This document shows, piece after piece, positions 34,215 through 45,206 of a stretch of DNA of 64,000 nucleotides. This DNA is from Acinetobacter larvae (lineage in GTDB: Bacteria > Pseudomonadota > Gammaproteobacteria > Pseudomonadales > Moraxellaceae), in contig NZ_CP016895.1 of NCBI RefSeq assembly GCF_001704115.1, forward strand, positions 1,364,001 through 1,428,000, read 5' to 3'. Within the stretch, counting starts at the first letter, position 1, and each line of letters opens with the position of its first letter. Below the pieces are notes generated by a model that did not search any database, was not told the DNA's origin, and saw nothing but the letters and a program-made list of their open reading frames with translations. A program made the position numbers and the translations under genes.

Positions 34215-35264
34215 ATGGCTATGCACTTGCAACATCGTAAGTCGATACACGGACTGATTTATCTCATTAATGCCATGCAAGGTGCTGGTATTGATATTAC
34301 TCTGCGTTTAGAAAGCATCGGATTGGCTGTCGAGACACTTGATGCAGAAGCGGTGATTGATGTTGAATTACAAGCCAAGATCTATCAACATTTACTGGCG
34401 GGTTTGCATGTCGAAGATGCATTGTTGATTGGGCGTCAGTATCGTTTTTTGGTGGGTCAGGGACCTTTGCTGATGTTATTACGCAGTGCTGCAACGGTTG
34501 AGCAAGCAATCCATCAAGGCATTTATTTCCAGCAAATCACTTATTTACACGGCAATTTACGCTTAGAGATGCAGCAGGATCAGCTGGTACTGAGCTATGA
34601 TTTGCCAGACTATCGTCAACAGCAATCGCATTGTTTGATCGGTTTATGTGAAATGGCCAGCCTTTATCATTTGATACGTGGTTTACATTATTTGGCCGGT
34701 TTGACTTTGCCAAAAATGACCTTGCACTTGAGTATGCCACAACCAGAAGATGCTGCGTTATTACAAGCCTATCAACAATGCTATGGCAATAAAATTTGCT
34801 TTGCTGCCAAAGAAAATGCAATTTACTTAACAGGTGTTGATCTAAAACATCATCTTGAAACGGCAGATCCTTTAGCCTATCGAATTTACTTAAAACATTG
34901 CCATCATGCATTGCATCGTTTACAACAACAGCAGCATTCACAGCGTTTGTTGCAGCAAGTGTATGACTATTTATACTTACAACAGGGGTGTATGGCGTCA
35001 GTCACAGCAACAGCGCGGGTGATGCAACGCGCAGAGCGAACTTTACGTTACCAATTACAACAGCTTGGTAGTAGCTACAAACAAATTCGCGAACAAGTGA
35101 TTCAACAAAAAGCTTTGGCGATGGTACAAGCCAAACAATATTCGATTGTGCATATTGCAAAAATTTTGGGTTATTCTGAAACTGCAGCATTTAATCATGC
35201 CTTTAAACGGTGGTTTGGACAAAGTCCAAGCCAGTTTCATAAAAGTACAAGCCGTTATAGCTAA
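34215..35264 (+). CDS. AraC-family transcriptional regulator
   Basis: The 349-residue protein has an N-terminal OruR/arabinose-binding-like sensor region (~1-215, including QYRFLVGQGPLLMLLRSA) and a C-terminal double helix-turn-helix (~250-345: MQRAERTLRYQLQQLG, KILGYSETAAFNHAFKRWFG then QSPSQF). The second AraC motif is intact. It is divergent from the LysO-like exporter with ~256 bases between the start codons, a typical setting for a local activator responding to the exporter's substrate. That link is inferred. Confidence 0.88.
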   Translation: MAMHLQHRKSIHGLIYLINAMQGAGIDITLRLESIGLAVETLDAEAVIDVELQAKIYQHLLAGLHVEDALLIGRQYRFLVGQGPLLMLLRSAATVEQAIHQGIYFQQITYLHGNLRLEMQQDQLVLSYDLPDYRQQQSHCLIGLCEMASLYHLIRGLHYLAGLTLPKMTLHLSMPQPEDAALLQAYQQCYGNKICFAAKENAIYLTGVDLKHHLETADPLAYRIYLKHCHHALHRLQQQQHSQRLLQQVYDYLYLQQGCMASVTATARVMQRAERTLRYQLQQLGSSYKQIREQVIQQKALAMVQAKQYSIVHIAKILGYSETAAFNHAFKRWFGQSPSQFHKSTSRYS

Positions 35265-35345
35265 GATCAAGCCTTGATTCAAAAGTCTTATTTAACTTGG
35301 TTGATTATTGGTTATACTCTTATTGTCTAAACAAATTTGAATGTT

Positions 35346-36500
35346 ATGTCAGATCATAAATCTACTTCTTTTAGCCATTTACCCTTATCTCCAGCAGAAC
35401 AATATGCGCAAGCTTTGGCATCTGGCAAATTTATGCCTGATGAAGCACAAGCACAGGCAGTTGCTGAGCTCGATCGTGTATGGCAGCAGTTACTCAGCCG
35501 CTATAAAGCTTCTAAAAAAATATTCCGGTTTTTTCAAAGACATGAGATCCCTAAGGGGGTTTATATGTGGGGCGGCGTTGGACGTGGCAAGACTTGGTTA
35601 ATGGACAATTTTTATGAGTCTATTCCATTTCGGCGTAAAACCCGTATGCATTTCCATCATTTTATGCGTTTTGTTCATAAAGAATTAAATAAACTGTCAG
35701 GACAACAAAACCCCTTAGATCTGGTTGCAGATCAAATTCATGCGGATGCTGTGGTCATTTGTTTTGATGAGTTCTTTGTTTCGAATGTCACTGATGCAAT
35801 GATATTAAGTGATTTATTTCAGAAACTTTTCCAGCGTGGTATTACCTTAATCGCAACCTCAAATATTGCACCAGACGGTCTTTATAAAAATGGTATCCAT
35901 CGTGATCGCTTTTTGCCGACCATTGAAATGGTTAAACAAAACTGTGTGATTTTAAATGTCGATGCGGGTGTGGATTATCGGTTGCGTGTGTTAAAACAAG
36001 CCCAGCTGTTTAAGTCTCCCTTAAATCATGAACATCAGCAGTGGATTGCAAGTCGTTTTAGTGCGCTCACCCAAGGGCAAACTGTGATTGAGCAAGCGAT
36101 TGTTATTAATAATCGTACGGTTGAGACGATTGCACATACTGAAGATGTTTTATGGTGTGAGTTTGCAGATTTATGTCTTAAGCCACGTAGCCCTGCGGAT
36201 TTTATTGAAATAGCCAATACCTATAATACTGTGCTGGTCAGCAATGTACCGCACTTGACCGATGTGCTATCAGATGCAACACGTCGTTTTATTTATTTGG
36301 TCGATGAGTTTTATGATCGTGGTGTCAAATTATTGCTGACCTCTGAAGATAATATTATCCATATCTATAGTGGTGAAAAATTGGCATTTGAAATTGAACG
36401 AACGCGTTCCCGTTTGTTAGAAATGCAATCCGATGATTATATCCAAGCTGAACATCGTCAATCGCATAACTCAGAGTTGCATGCTGAACAAGAGAGTTAA
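35346..36500 (+). CDS. zapE: ZapE: AFG1-type cell division ATPase
   Basis: ZapE is a Z-ring associated AAA ATPase needed in E. coli under stress and low oxygen. The ~384-residue protein has Walker A GGVGRGKTWLM, Walker B VVICFDEFFVSN, and the AFG1 family segments RRKTRMHFHHFMRFVHKEL and LIATSNIAPDGLYKNG. ATG 35346 is taken as start; TTG 35337 is the only earlier option and there is no clear ribosome binding site for either. Confidence 0.92.
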   Translation: MSDHKSTSFSHLPLSPAEQYAQALASGKFMPDEAQAQAVAELDRVWQQLLSRYKASKKIFRFFQRHEIPKGVYMWGGVGRGKTWLMDNFYESIPFRRKTRMHFHHFMRFVHKELNKLSGQQNPLDLVADQIHADAVVICFDEFFVSNVTDAMILSDLFQKLFQRGITLIATSNIAPDGLYKNGIHRDRFLPTIEMVKQNCVILNVDAGVDYRLRVLKQAQLFKSPLNHEHQQWIASRFSALTQGQTVIEQAIVINNRTVETIAHTEDVLWCEFADLCLKPRSPADFIEIANTYNTVLVSNVPHLTDVLSDATRRFIYLVDEFYDRGVKLLLTSEDNIIHIYSGEKLAFEIERTRSRLLEMQSDDYIQAEHRQSHNSELHAEQES

Positions 36501-36552
36501 GTCCTCTGCTTGGGCATTCATCGGTAAAATATGCTGCTGTAAATTCTATCCT

Positions 36553-36576
36553 CAAAGGCGCTCTGAAGCGCCTTTG
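36553..36576 (+). terminator. Hairpin after zapE, probable terminator
   Basis: Perfect 10-bp stem CAAAGGCGCT / AGCGCCTTTG with loop CTGA, followed by ATGTTTTA. The T-tract is interrupted, so termination strength is uncertain. Confidence 0.65.
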
Positions 36577-36904
36577 ATGTTTTATGGTAGTGCTGCTTTT
36601 TGCGTAAATGATCGACATTTAAAACAATTCATGGCTTAATCAAACACAAGCATGCGTTGCATGGAATGGCATGTGTGTTCAACTTTGGTCGTAGAGCACA
36701 AGGTTGGAATCCACCAAGGGGATGAGCGGGTACTGGTTTAACTTATTGAATAATAAAGCTTAAAGAAACGGGTTTATGGCAATTGTCAAGTATAATCCAC
36801 ATTGAAATGCTTACTATTTAGCACCGTGATATTCGTATTCAGTCAAGTTTAAATCGGTATACTACAAGCTCTTGTTATAAAAAATAGCAATATTAGGAAA
36901 GACA
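36577..36904 (+). other. 328-base leader region upstream of malate synthase G
   Basis: No gene is visible. The stretch contains several possible -10 boxes (TATAAT at 36791-36796; TATACT at 36857-36862) without good -35 partners. The promoter of glcB must be here. Confidence 0.4.
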
Positions 36905-39070
36905 ATGACTGCACGAATTCAAAAAGGCAAGTTAGCGATTGCTAAGGAACTTTACGATTTTATCGAAAATGAAGCATTACCAGGCTCAGGTTTAGACAGC
37001 GAAACCTACTGGAAAAATTTTGAACAAGTCGTTGTCGATCTTAGCCCAAAGAACAAGGCGCTATTGGCAAAGCGTGAGGAACTACAGGCTAAAATTGATG
37101 AATGGCATCGTAACAACACATTTGAATTAGAAGCTTACAAAGCTTTCCTAAAAGAAATCGGTTACTTATTACCCGAAGTTGAAGATTTCAAAATCAGCAC
37201 TGAAAATGTCGATGAAGAGATTGCGGTACTGGCAGGTCCACAGTTGGTGGTACCGGTACGTAATGCGCGCTATAGCCTAAATGCAGCCAATGCGCGCTGG
37301 GGCTCTTTATACGACGCCTTGTATGGTTTTGATGTGATCCCAGAACAAGATGGTGCTGAAAAAGGCAAGGGTTATAATCCTGTCCGTGGGGCAAAAGTAA
37401 TCGCTTTTGCGAAAAACTTTTTAGATCAAACTTTCCCACTACAACAAGGCTCACATGCAGATGCAACCCAATATGCGATTGCCGATCAGCAACTTGTGGT
37501 GAGCCTCAAGGATGGCACTCAAACCACGTTGGCACAAGCAGAGCAATTGGTTGGTTTTAATGGTACGGCTGCAACACCAAGTCAAGTGGTACTTAAAAAT
37601 AATGGTCTACATGTCATTATTGAAATCGATCCAAATAGTCCTATTGGTCAAACCGATGCAGCCGGGGTAAAAGATTTAACCCTTGAAGCTGCTGTCACCA
37701 CAATTCAGGATTTAGAAGACTCTGTTGCTGCCGTGGATGCGGAAGAAAAAGTAGAGGGCTACCGCAACTGGTTAGGTTTGATGCGCGGTACTTTAGAAGA
37801 AAGCATTGAGAAAAATGGAAAAACCATTACCCGTAAACTCAATGCTGACCGTAACTTCAAAAACCTTGACGGTGGCGAAAGTTCGGTACATGGTCGTTCA
37901 TTGATGCTATTGCGTAATGTTGGGCATCTTATGACCAACCCGGCGATTTTAGTGGATGGTGCAGAGATCTACGAAGGCATCATGGATGCGTTAATCACGC
38001 CATTATTAACTGTAGCTGATTTACGCGGTGAAAATAGCATTAAGAACTCACGCAAAGGGTCAATGTACATCGTTAAGCCGAAAATGCATGGTCCTGAAGA
38101 AGTAGCTTTTGCTGTTGAGTTATTCGAACGTGCTGAACAAGCGCTTGGTCTTGCACCGAAATCATTGAAAATCGGTATTATGGACGAAGAACGTCGCACG
38201 TCTGTGAACTTGAAAAACTGCATCGCACAGGCTAAAGACCGTACCATCTTTATCAACACCGGTTTTATGGACCGTACTGGTGATGAAATTCATACCTTTA
38301 TGGAAGCTGGACCCTTTGTGCGTAAGGCTGAAGTAAAAGGTGAAAAATGGTTTGCAGCCTATGAAAATCGTAATGTGATGATTGGTTTACAAGCTGGTCT
38401 ACAAGGTCGTGCGCAAATCGGTAAAGGCATGTGGCCAAAACCAGATATGTTGCTAGATATGTATAACAGCAAGATCGAGCATCCTGAAGCAGGTGCGAAC
38501 TGTGCTTGGGTACCGTCACCAACAGGTGCCGTAATTCATGCGATTCACTATCATCAAGTGAGTGTGGCGAAGCGCCAACAAGAATTGTTGGGCACTACAG
38601 CATTGTCTTTAGATGATCTGTTAACACCACCATTGGCAGCAGTGACCAATTGGAGTGATGAAGAGAAAACCAAAGAACTTGAAAATAACTGTCAAGGAAT
38701 TTTGGGCTACGTAGTACGTTGGGTCGATTTGGGTGTGGGTTGTTCTAAAGTCCCAGACATCAATGATGTAGGGTTGATGGAAGACCGTGCGACTTTGCGT
38801 ATCTCATCTCAACACGTCGCCAACTGGTTACGTCATGGCATTGTCAGCAAAGAGCAGGTCGCTGAAGTGATGCGTCGCATGGCTAAAATTGTAGATCAAC
38901 AAAATGCCAGTGATCCACTGTATAACGCCATGTCACAAGACTTTGATAACAACATTGCTTTCCAAGCAGCTTGTGATTTGGTCTTTAAAGGTGCAGAACA
39001 ACCATCGGGTTATACCGAACCTTTATTACATCAAGCGCGTTTGAAGCTTAAAGGTTATCAAGGTGACTAG
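36905..39070 (+). CDS. glcB: Malate synthase G
   Basis: Malate synthase G condenses glyoxylate with acetyl-CoA in the glyoxylate cycle. The 721-residue length is that of the monomeric G isoform rather than the ~530-residue A isoform. Family stretches: [70 protein letters not shown] and [20 protein letters not shown]. They include the conserved catalytic Arg, Glu and Asp positions. It is a single-gene unit, bounded by a zapE hairpin and its own terminator. No isocitrate lyase gene is nearby. Confidence 0.96.
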   Translation: MTARIQKGKLAIAKELYDFIENEALPGSGLDSETYWKNFEQVVVDLSPKNKALLAKREELQAKIDEWHRNNTFELEAYKAFLKEIGYLLPEVEDFKISTENVDEEIAVLAGPQLVVPVRNARYSLNAANARWGSLYDALYGFDVIPEQDGAEKGKGYNPVRGAKVIAFAKNFLDQTFPLQQGSHADATQYAIADQQLVVSLKDGTQTTLAQAEQLVGFNGTAATPSQVVLKNNGLHVIIEIDPNSPIGQTDAAGVKDLTLEAAVTTIQDLEDSVAAVDAEEKVEGYRNWLGLMRGTLEESIEKNGKTITRKLNADRNFKNLDGGESSVHGRSLMLLRNVGHLMTNPAILVDGAEIYEGIMDALITPLLTVADLRGENSIKNSRKGSMYIVKPKMHGPEEVAFAVELFERAEQALGLAPKSLKIGIMDEERRTSVNLKNCIAQAKDRTIFINTGFMDRTGDEIHTFMEAGPFVRKAEVKGEKWFAAYENRNVMIGLQAGLQGRAQIGKGMWPKPDMLLDMYNSKIEHPEAGANCAWVPSPTGAVIHAIHYHQVSVAKRQQELLGTTALSLDDLLTPPLAAVTNWSDEEKTKELENNCQGILGYVVRWVDLGVGCSKVPDINDVGLMEDRATLRISSQHVANWLRHGIVSKEQVAEVMRRMAKIVDQQNASDPLYNAMSQDFDNNIAFQAACDLVFKGAEQPSGYTEPLLHQARLKLKGYQGD

Positions 39071-39142
39071 TTTCACCACCTAATCTTCGCAGTGTTGGAT
39101 CGTGTTGTGGTATACACGATCTGACATCGCGTGGGTCTATCG

Positions 39143-39176
39143 AAGCGTATTTCATTGACTTGAAATACGCTTTTTT
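39143..39176 (+). terminator. Rho-independent terminator of glcB
   Basis: Stem AAGCGTATTTCA (39143-39154) pairs with TGAAATACGCTT (39161-39172), loop TTGACT, followed by TTTT. Confidence 0.9.
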
Positions 39177-39256
39177 GTGTTATGGATTGGTCCGCAAGCA
39201 GATTGACAGGATCTAATATGCATATCGGTTCTATGTGGGATATATGCGTCTGATCT

Positions 39257-39973
39257 TTAAGCGATTACCCAAGTTAGCAATTGCCAGTGCCCGTTGTGAT
39301 CGATTTTTAGGTATTTCGCTTCAGCGCTTTGTTCACGCCAGTCACCCAGCACGATACGTGTTTTGTCTTGTAATGAATGGGTATTGGGACGATGGGTATG
39401 ACCGTGGATGAGTACATCGACGTTGTGGATGGCTTGTTCAACGGCTTTGTCATTGACATCCATGATGTCTGCTGTTTTGTATTGCTGTGCCGTGGTGCTT
39501 TTTTGCCGAAAGCCTGCAGCAAGTTTTTTACGGAAGTTGAGTGGGGTACGTTTTAAAAGCGCCAAAATCAAAGGCTGGCGGATAATTTTCTTAAAACGTT
39601 GATAGGATAAGTCATCGGTGCAGAGGGCATCACCATGTTCAATGCGGTAATTATATTGACCGACTTTTAAATAAGCGACTTCAGGCAATAAGATGCCATT
39701 AAATTGGTCTAAAAAGTTTTGTCCCAAGGCAAAGTCACGATTACCGACTTGGAAATAGATCCGATTACCACTGCGATGAAAGTCTTGCATGGCAATAACA
39801 ATCTCATCTAGCCATGCTGCTTGATCATCATCACCGATCCAAGCATCAAACCAATCCCCTAAAATATAAAGATGTACATGTTGTTTCTGATAATGCTTTA
39901 AAAAATCAAGAAACCCCCGAATCAGTCGAGGGTGTTCTGGGGATAAATGTAGATCTGAAATAAACAGATGCAT
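39257..39973 (-). CDS. lpxH: LpxH: UDP-2,3-diacylglucosamine pyrophosphohydrolase
   Basis: LpxH releases UMP to give lipid X in the Raetz pathway. The 238-residue calcineurin-like phosphoesterase has metal-binding DLHL (Asp7, His9), GDWFDAWIGDD, GNRDF, the insertion-cap residues KRTPLNFRKKLA and the final HGHTHRPNTH. ATG 39973 is the natural start; GTG 39976 is one codon earlier. It is 28 bases downstream of ppiB on the same strand, suggesting one unit. Confidence 0.94.
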   Translation of the reverse strand: MHLFISDLHLSPEHPRLIRGFLDFLKHYQKQHVHLYILGDWFDAWIGDDDQAAWLDEIVIAMQDFHRSGNRIYFQVGNRDFALGQNFLDQFNGILLPEVAYLKVGQYNYRIEHGDALCTDDLSYQRFKKIIRQPLILALLKRTPLNFRKKLAAGFRQKSTTAQQYKTADIMDVNDKAVEQAIHNVDVLIHGHTHRPNTHSLQDKTRIVLGDWREQSAEAKYLKIDHNGHWQLLTWVIA

Positions 39974-40000
39974 CACAAATATACCGAATACTGACGAGAA

Positions 40001-40510
40001 CTATTCGGAAATAATTTTAGCCGATTCAATCACAACATTTTCTAAGGGTACATCAGCATGATAACCACGGTTACCCGTACGTACTGTTTTAATGTCATTA
40101 ACGACATCTAAACCATCAACCACTTTACCAAACACGGCATAACCCCAACCTTGAGCATTTTTAGCGGTGTGGTTTAAGAAAGAATTGTTTTTAACGTTGA
40201 TAAAGAACTGTGCTGAAGCAGAATGTGGTGCTTGCGTACGTGCCATTGCAATGGTACCAACATCATTGCTGAGACCGTTGTCGGCTTCATTTTCAATCGC
40301 ATCACGTGTTGCTTTCTCTTTGAAGTTTTCATCCATGCCACCGCCTTGAATCATGAAGTCATTAATAACACGGTGAAAGATCACGCCATCATAAAAACCA
40401 TCGCGGACATATTGTAAAAAGTTTGCTACTGTTTGCGGTGCTTTTTCAGCATTGAGTTCAAGAACAATACGACCTTTATTGGTGTTTAATTCGACTTGAG
40501 GAAAACTCAT
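40001..40510 (-). CDS. ppiB: PpiB: cytoplasmic cyclophilin-type peptidyl-prolyl isomerase
   Basis: The 169-residue protein lacks a signal peptide, so it is the cytoplasmic cyclophilin. Active-site motifs are present: [14 protein letters not shown], the [17 protein letters not shown] region and [16 protein letters not shown]. It is upstream of lpxH on the same strand and divergent from glnS. Confidence 0.93.
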   Translation of the reverse strand: MSFPQVELNTNKGRIVLELNAEKAPQTVANFLQYVRDGFYDGVIFHRVINDFMIQGGGMDENFKEKATRDAIENEADNGLSNDVGTIAMARTQAPHSASAQFFINVKNNSFLNHTAKNAQGWGYAVFGKVVDGLDVVNDIKTVRTGNRGYHADVPLENVVIESAKIISE

Positions 40511-40670
40511 TCTATAATCTCCTAGCCATGCGTAAATGCAATGGGTTTTTCAGTTGTGAGAAGCATAAGCAAACTGTAAACTACAAGGCAAGCAAAAACG
40601 TTATTTTCTTTGTTAAAAAGTACAAATAATGTTTTTATATGAATTTTACTTCTTAAGTGACGAATTGATT

Positions 40671-42395
40671 ATGAATCCAAATGATGTTGCCTCTAAATTG
40701 CCGATGACCCCGACACAGCCTTCTTCTTCTGTCGATGATCAACAGCAAGAACAACAGGCAGGCTTGGATTTTATCCGTCAGGTGATTAGCGATGACCTTG
40801 AGGCTGGTCGCACCAAACAAGTGATTACGCGTTTCCCGCCAGAGCCAAATGGTTATTTACACATTGGTCATGTCAAAGCAATTTGCTTAAACTTTGGGAT
40901 TGCAGAAGAATTCCAAGGTCTATGCAATCTACGTTTTGATGACACCAACCCTGATGCTGAAGAACAAGAATATGTGGATGGTATTGCCGATGACGTGCGA
41001 TGGTTAGGATTTAACTGGCAAGGTGAGCCACGCTATGCTTCGAGTTATTTTGACCAACTCTATGCTTGGGCAATACAACTTATAAAACAAGGCGATGCCT
41101 ACGTAGATCTACAAACACCAGAGCAAATCCGTATGAACCGTGGTTCCTTTAAAGAGCCAGGCAAAGATTCGCCACAGCGTAATCAGACCGTCGCTGAAAA
41201 CTTGGCGTTATTTGAAAAAATGACCAATGGTGAGATTGCCGAGGGTGGTGCGGTATTGCGTGCCAAAATCGATATGCAGTCACGTAATGTACATATGCGT
41301 GATCCGATTTTGTATCGTGTACTGCATAGCGCACATCACCAAACTGGTGAACGTTGGAAAATTTATCCAATGTATGATTATGCGCATCCATTATCAGATG
41401 CAATAGAAGGCATTACCCATTCACTCTGCACCCTTGAGTTTCAAGATCATCGCCCATTTTATGATTGGGTGGTTGAGAAAGTACAGTCACCAGCAGTACC
41501 GCATCAATATGAATCGAGTCGTTTAAATATTGACTATACCATTACTTCAAAACGTAAATTACGCCGTTTGGTTGAAGGTGGCTTTGTCAATGGTTGGGAT
41601 GATCCTCGAATGCCTACAGTGGTTGGCATGCGTCGTCGTGGTTTTACAGCAGAAGGCTTGCGCGATTTTTGTAAGCGAGTGGGTGTCTCTAAAACAGACG
41701 GGATTGTCGATGTCGCGATGCTAGAGTTCTGTATTCGCCAATCTTTGGAGAATACCGCTGCACGTGGTATGGCGGTGTTGAATCCATTAAAGATAACTTT
41801 AACCAACTTGCCTGAAGCGATGCAGTTACAACATGCGCGTCACCCTAATGTTGATATGGGCATGCGCGATATTCCATTGACCAGTGATTTATATATCGAC
41901 CGTAAGGATTTTGAAGAAGTTCCACCCAAAGGCTTTAAGCGCTTGATTCCGGGGGGTGAAGTGCGTCTGCGTCATGCTTATGTGATTCGTTGTGATGAAG
42001 TCATTAAAGACCCAGCAACGGGTGAAGTAATTGAATTAAAATGTTCAATTGATCCTGCAACTTTGGGTAAAAATCCAGAAGGTCGTAAGGTTAAAGGGGT
42101 GATTCATTGGGTGTCAGCCAGTCAAGCGGTCGCTGCCGAAGTGCGGATTTATGATCGCTTATTTAGCCAAGCAGATCCTGAGCAAGGTGATGATTTCCTT
42201 GAACATCTCAATCCAAACTCCTTGCAAGTGTTACAGGCTTATATTGAGCCAGCATTGGCACAGGCAGCACCAGAGCAGCGTTTCCAGTTTGAGCGTGAAG
42301 GTTATTTTGTAGCAGATCGTTACGATCATCAGGCAGAAAAACCTGTATTTAACCGTATCTTAGATTTACGTGATAGCTTTAAGCCAGCGAAATAG
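40671..42395 (+). CDS. glnS: Glutaminyl-tRNA synthetase
   Basis: GlnRS charges tRNA-Gln. From ATG 40671 the product is 574 residues, with a Gln/Pro/Ser-rich N-terminal extension of ~30 residues ahead of the catalytic core. The HIGH motif is [14 protein letters not shown] (His64 to His67), and the KMSKS counterpart is [31 protein letters not shown] is the conserved acceptor-stem motif. An ATG at 40629 would add 14 hydrophobic residues with no ribosome binding site, and ATG 40704 would drop the extension. A terminator follows. Confidence 0.94.
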   Translation: MNPNDVASKLPMTPTQPSSSVDDQQQEQQAGLDFIRQVISDDLEAGRTKQVITRFPPEPNGYLHIGHVKAICLNFGIAEEFQGLCNLRFDDTNPDAEEQEYVDGIADDVRWLGFNWQGEPRYASSYFDQLYAWAIQLIKQGDAYVDLQTPEQIRMNRGSFKEPGKDSPQRNQTVAENLALFEKMTNGEIAEGGAVLRAKIDMQSRNVHMRDPILYRVLHSAHHQTGERWKIYPMYDYAHPLSDAIEGITHSLCTLEFQDHRPFYDWVVEKVQSPAVPHQYESSRLNIDYTITSKRKLRRLVEGGFVNGWDDPRMPTVVGMRRRGFTAEGLRDFCKRVGVSKTDGIVDVAMLEFCIRQSLENTAARGMAVLNPLKITLTNLPEAMQLQHARHPNVDMGMRDIPLTSDLYIDRKDFEEVPPKGFKRLIPGGEVRLRHAYVIRCDEVIKDPATGEVIELKCSIDPATLGKNPEGRKVKGVIHWVSASQAVAAEVRIYDRLFSQADPEQGDDFLEHLNPNSLQVLQAYIEPALAQAAPEQRFQFEREGYFVADRYDHQAEKPVFNRILDLRDSFKPAK

Positions 42396-42431
42396 TGAAT
42401 TAAAGCTCTTGTCAAAGTTAAAGATTGCCAT

Positions 42432-42462
42432 AAAAAAACTCAGCGAGGACTGAGTTTTTTTA
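42432..42462. terminator. Bidirectional terminator between glnS and ruvC
   Basis: Stem AAAAAACTCAG (42433-42443) pairs with CTGAGTTTTTT (42450-42460), loop CGAGGA, with T-runs on both strands. It serves glnS (+) and, 94 bases past its stop, ruvC (-). Confidence 0.88.
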
Positions 42463-42555
42463 TGCCATTTCAGATATTCAATCATTAGCAATACCCAGCA
42501 ATAGGCAATAGCCAATCAGAGCAATACGAAGCAATATAAAGTGACTTACTTTTAT

Positions 42556-43101
42556 TTAGCGACGTCGGCTACTGTAGCGGCTACGCCCACGTGCCATACC
42601 ACCTAAGGCATTGAGTACAGCTAGTTTGCTCATACTGCCAGAGGCATGTGCATGACAAATTGCTGCGGCAAGGGCATCGGCGGCATCGGCTTGTGGGCGT
42701 ATTTCGAGTTTGAGTAGTTGCATGACCATCATTTGCACTTGTTCTTTGTCTGCCGCACCATAGCCCACCACAGACTGTTTAATTTGACGTGCAGTGTACT
42801 CTGCGACTTGTAAATCTAAGTTGACCAATGCCGCAATTGCAGCACCACGCGCTTGCCCGAGCTTGAGGGCAGAGTCGGGATTTTGTGCCATAAATACTTG
42901 TTCAACAGCGGCTTCAGTCGGACCATGAAATTTTACGATCCGGTCAAGTCCGGCAAAAATACGTTTTAAACGCTCAGGAATTTCTGTGGTTTCGGTACGA
43001 ATGGTGCCGGCATCGATAAATTTTAGTTGTTGTCCGTTTTGTTCAATAATGCCGTAACCAGTCAGGCGTGAACCAGGATCTATTCCAATAATCAAAGACA
43101 T
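42556..43101 (-). CDS. ruvC: RuvC: Holliday junction resolvase
   Basis: RuvC cuts four-way junctions together with RuvAB. The 181-residue protein has the four acidic active-site residues in context: [13 protein letters not shown] (Asp8), [25 protein letters not shown] (two Asp). The tail is basic ([10 protein letters not shown]). No ruvA or ruvB is adjacent. Confidence 0.95.
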   Translation of the reverse strand: MSLIIGIDPGSRLTGYGIIEQNGQQLKFIDAGTIRTETTEIPERLKRIFAGLDRIVKFHGPTEAAVEQVFMAQNPDSALKLGQARGAAIAALVNLDLQVAEYTARQIKQSVVGYGAADKEQVQMMVMQLLKLEIRPQADAADALAAAICHAHASGSMSKLAVLNALGGMARGRSRYSSRRR

Positions 43102-43416
43102 AATAAAGATATCATCGCAAACATATTGCCATTATAAGCACTTCAGCGCCATTGGTGTGCTGTATTTCACTGCTATTCGGCATTGTAGCGGGCTTAAATA
43201 AACAGATGGATTATGTGCTTGAGGAACTGTGTGGGGAGGGCAGATGTGATGAGCACCTTGAAGCATAAGAACCAGGATCAAGTGCCTTGGCTTTTATGCG
43301 AAAAAGTATAGGAAAAAAGAAGCATACAAAAAAGTATGTGAATCAGCAGCTATTGCAGCGCAAAGCGCCATAACCGCACTGGCTACTGACTCGTCAAACG
43401 CTTAGTCATTGTGGTT
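43102..43416. other. 315-base gap between metI and ruvC
   Basis: No gene is visible. An imperfect hairpin GCATAAGAACCAGG (43263-43276) / CCTTGGCTTTTATGC (43285-43299) is present, without a T-tract on the metI side. The metI transcript probably ends in this gap. Confidence 0.4.
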
Positions 43417-44112
43417 TTAGCGCAATTTTGCTAGCCATTCACCGAGACTTTGAATGACTTGTACCATGATCAATAAAATAATCACAGTGAGCGTGACTAC
43501 ACTACTGTCAAAACGTTGATAACCATAAGAAATGGCTAAGTCACCTATACCACCTGCACCAACAGCACCTGCCATCGCAGTTGCACCAATTAAGCTAATA
43601 CTGGCGGTGGTCAGGCTCAGAATCAGTGAGCTACGTGCTTCAGGAATAACAAATTTAAAAATAATTTGCCACGGGCTAGCACCCATTGCTTGTGCTGATT
43701 CAATAATACCGTCGTTGACTTCTAAAAGAGAAATCTCAATTAAGCGACCGATATAAGGACCAATATAGATGGTCAATGGTACGATCGCAGCCCATGTTCC
43801 AATGGAACTTCCAACCAGCACTTTGGTTAATGGAATGACGGCAATCAATAAGATAATAAAAGGTAGCGAACGCAAAGCATTGACGATTGGGCTTAGAGCA
43901 TGATAAATCACGCGATTGGGCAAGATACCTTTAGGGCGTGTCACATTTAAAATAATAGCCTGTATAAAGCCCCAGATCGTGCCAAACAGCATGGCAAAGA
44001 ACACCATATATAAGGTTTCTTGCATGGCAGTCACAAACTGATCAATACTCAATGAGCTATGCCAAAAAGGTGCAGTAAGTTTAGTCAGTTGCGTTACGAT
44101 AAAGTCTCTCAT
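43417..44112 (-). CDS. metI: MetI: D/L-methionine ABC transporter permease
   Basis: Membrane subunit of the MetNIQ importer. The 231-residue protein has about five helices and the permease EAA-type loop ESAQAMGASPWQIIFKFVIP, then SLTTASISLIGATAMAGAVG and GGIGDLAISYGYQ, typical of MetI. The start overlaps the metN stop by four bases (ATGA), so the two are coupled. Confidence 0.94.
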   Translation of the reverse strand: MRDFIVTQLTKLTAPFWHSSLSIDQFVTAMQETLYMVFFAMLFGTIWGFIQAIILNVTRPKGILPNRVIYHALSPIVNALRSLPFIILLIAVIPLTKVLVGSSIGTWAAIVPLTIYIGPYIGRLIEISLLEVNDGIIESAQAMGASPWQIIFKFVIPEARSSLILSLTTASISLIGATAMAGAVGAGGIGDLAISYGYQRFDSSVVTLTVIILLIMVQVIQSLGEWLAKLR

Positions 44113-45137
44113 GCGCCTTCTACTCCAGATTGCTTAATACGTACACCTTGTTGTTCAAAAAAGGCGGTACAGTCTCGAATAACGTCGGCTTCACCTAAGA
44201 GTTGAATAAACATTTGACCGATCACATTGCCATTAATTTCAGTCATATTGGCAAATAAAATATTGAGTTGCAGATCAAATTGCTGAATTGCTTTTTGTAC
44301 TACCGTTTCTTGTGCAGACTGCCCAAAGAACTGTAAGCAATAAATGCTATTTTGATTTTGGTTCTCTAGGGTTTTTAAAATATTGACCGGTAAATGCTGT
44401 TGTAATACCGTCTGAATAAAATTTTGTGTGGTCGGGTGTTGTGGATCACGGAAGATATCGATGGTACTCCCCGACTCGATAATTTGCCCAGATTCCATCA
44501 CTGCGACATAGTCGCAAATCGATTCAATCACATCCATTTCATGGGTGACAATCACAATGGTAATGTTCTGTTCACGGTTGATTTTTTTCAATAAAGCCAA
44601 GACTGAACGTGTGGTCTGCGGGTCCAGTGCCGAAGTCGCTTCATCACAAAGCAAGATTTTCGGGTGATTGGCTAAAGCACGTGCAATACCGACACGTTGC
44701 TTTTGTCCACCAGAAAGTTCGTCAGGATACGCATTTTTCTTATGTTTTAGATCGATAAAATCGAGCAATTCTTCTAAGCGCTTCGCACATTCATCTTTGC
44801 TATAACCTAGCAACTTGAGCGGCATGACAATATTGTCCGCAACGGTTTTACTTTCCAATAAGTTAAAGTGCTGAAAAACCATGCCAATATTGGCGCGTTC
44901 TAGACGTAATGCTTTGGCATCCAAAGCAGTGTAGTCTTTTTGGTTGATGATGACCTGTCCAGAAGTGGGTCGCTCAAGTAAATTAATTAACCGTACTAAT
45001 GTGCTTTTGCCTGCACCACTATACCCAATGAGACCGTAGATACTGCCCTCAGGAATTTGCAAATTGATCTGTTGTAACGCAGGCGTACGTTGACCATTCT
45101 GCTCATAGTATTTTGAAATATTCTTAAACTGGATCAT
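44109..45137 (-). CDS. metN: MetN: methionine ABC transporter ATPase
   Basis: The 342-residue protein has Walker A GYSGAGKSTL, Q-loop, signature LSGGQKQR, Walker B ILLCDEATSALD and a C-terminal NIL (ACT-like) domain, which in E. coli MetN binds methionine and inhibits transport. Start ATG 45137 is used; the TTG at 45146 is less likely. It is separated from metQ by a hairpin with T-run. Confidence 0.94.
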   Translation of the reverse strand: MIQFKNISKYYEQNGQRTPALQQINLQIPEGSIYGLIGYSGAGKSTLVRLINLLERPTSGQVIINQKDYTALDAKALRLERANIGMVFQHFNLLESKTVADNIVMPLKLLGYSKDECAKRLEELLDFIDLKHKKNAYPDELSGGQKQRVGIARALANHPKILLCDEATSALDPQTTRSVLALLKKINREQNITIVIVTHEMDVIESICDYVAVMESGQIIESGSTIDIFRDPQHPTTQNFIQTVLQQHLPVNILKTLENQNQNSIYCLQFFGQSAQETVVQKAIQQFDLQLNILFANMTEINGNVIGQMFIQLLGEADVIRDCTAFFEQQGVRIKQSGVEGA

Positions 45138-45162
45138 ATCTGCCAAACTTTTTTAGAATATA

Positions 45163-45190
45163 AAAAACAGGCGTTTTACTGCCTGTTTTT
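45163..45190 (-). terminator. Intercistronic hairpin/attenuator between metQ and metN
   Basis: On the minus strand AAAAACAGGC (45190-45181) pairs with GCCTGTTTTT (45172-45163) around an 8-base loop, followed by a further T. It lies 17 bases after the metQ stop. It is a canonical terminator shape inside an operon, so it could allow more metQ than metNI message. Confidence 0.8.
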
Positions 45191-45206
45191 CGGAATGATA
45201 AATCGA

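Noticed and set aside
36433..36639. 68-codon frame overlapping the end of zapE
   Set aside because: It lies mostly inside zapE and across its terminator hairpin.
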